NCBI GenBank assembly: GCA_024291935.2
Contig: JAGTYA010000024.1
Location: forward strand, 9,548,001-9,612,000
DNA from: Okapia johnstoni
Lineage: Eukaryota > Chordata > Mammalia > Artiodactyla > Giraffidae
DNA: 64,000 bases
Direction of reading: 5' to 3'
The position numbers and the translations under genes are program-made. Under the pieces are notes generated by a model. That model ran no database searches, was not told the DNA's origin, and saw only the letters and a program-made list of their open reading frames with translations. Below are positions 63,690 through 64,000 of the stretch, in pieces; positions within the stretch are counted from its first letter, which is position 1, and each line of letters begins with the position of its first letter.

Positions 63690-64000
63690 GTGACAGCACT
63701 GAATCCAAGTGCATCTAGCCCTTGGTTTAAAGGCGAACACATGATCCAAACCAGGCCAATGAGAACCTGTCCTGGGATTTGCCTAGATCTGTGGAAAGGA
63801 GAGCTCTTTTCCTGGGACTGCTAAACTGATAAAATGTAAAATTTTGGTTACTAAAGGCCAGAGAAACTAAGAGGAAATGGGTGCCTGGAAATTAGGCCAA
63901 GACCGAGGATAGCATTATGGGGAGCTGCAGAAGAAGAAGGAAAGAGACCTTATCCTGATAATGCTGTTTGAGCTTCTGGATCCAGCCGTGCCTGAAGCCA
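63690..64000 (+). mobile_element. Old interspersed repeat, runs off the end
   Basis: 'aaaccaggccaatgagaacc' and 'ctggatccagccgtgcctga' + agcca are phrases of a widespread old mammalian repeat, probably LTR-type. I cannot name the family with certainty. Confidence 0.4.

Noticed and set aside
1..64000. CRISPR arrays, prophage, bacterial operons or plasmid functions
   Set aside because: The sequence is saturated with mammalian SINEs and LINEs. No spaced identical repeats or prokaryotic gene structure occur.

Overview
This window looks like nuclear DNA from a ruminant (bovid or close relative). The evidence is the transposon set. Five BovB (RTE-type LINE) insertions end in the ruminant (AACTG)n-type tail, about a dozen tRNA-derived Bov-tA SINEs are present, and five cetartiodactyl CHR SINEs occur together with a bovine-type L1 3' end. 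Around these lies a dense layer of old mammalian repeats: MIR, L2, L1M, MaLR/MLT1 LTRs, MER5, MER20 and MER1-like hAT elements. No bacterial, phage, organellar or CRISPR features were seen.

I cannot support a protein-coding gene. The longer open frames lie in GC-rich non-repeat DNA, or read through SINE/LINE copies and microsatellites, and none shows a recognisable domain. The only recognisable protein sequence is reverse transcriptase from BovB and L1 remnants. The window is therefore best read as intergenic or intronic DNA. Two CpG-rich stretches (21655-21970 and 32745-32925), each next to good splice-like sequences, are the best candidates for unannotated promoters or first exons. One tRNA-like gene is visible at 20611-20683.

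Layout. 1-11 kb: old MIR/L2 sequence, an MLT1 LTR inside a MIR, an old L1 3' end and a His-rich minisatellite frame. 11-18.4 kb: the transposon-dense part, with an (AT)28 tract, three BovB insertions (one with a 5' inversion), an MLT1 LTR split by a roughly 770-bp insertion with a 13-bp target duplication, and an L1 ORF2 fragment holding two Bov-tA copies. 18.4-34 kb: a strong CTCF-type motif, the tRNA, both CpG-rich stretches and a G25 run. 34-45 kb: nested old repeats, a solo class I-type ERV LTR, the ruminant L1 3' end and a BovB inside an LTR. 45-55 kb: L2, MLT1 LTRs, CHR and MER20. 55.5-58.7 kb: a strongly C-over-G-skewed degenerate AACCC/AACCA array of about 0.8 kb, split by a MaLR LTR; a perfect 42-bp piece of it recurs 2.4 kb downstream. 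59-64 kb: mostly MIR and L2, plus a stretch with repeated E-box/CCAAT motifs.

No multi-gene system can be reconstructed. Boundaries of old repeats are estimates by eye (about 10-40 bp). Boundaries with target-site duplications (TSDs) are more exact.
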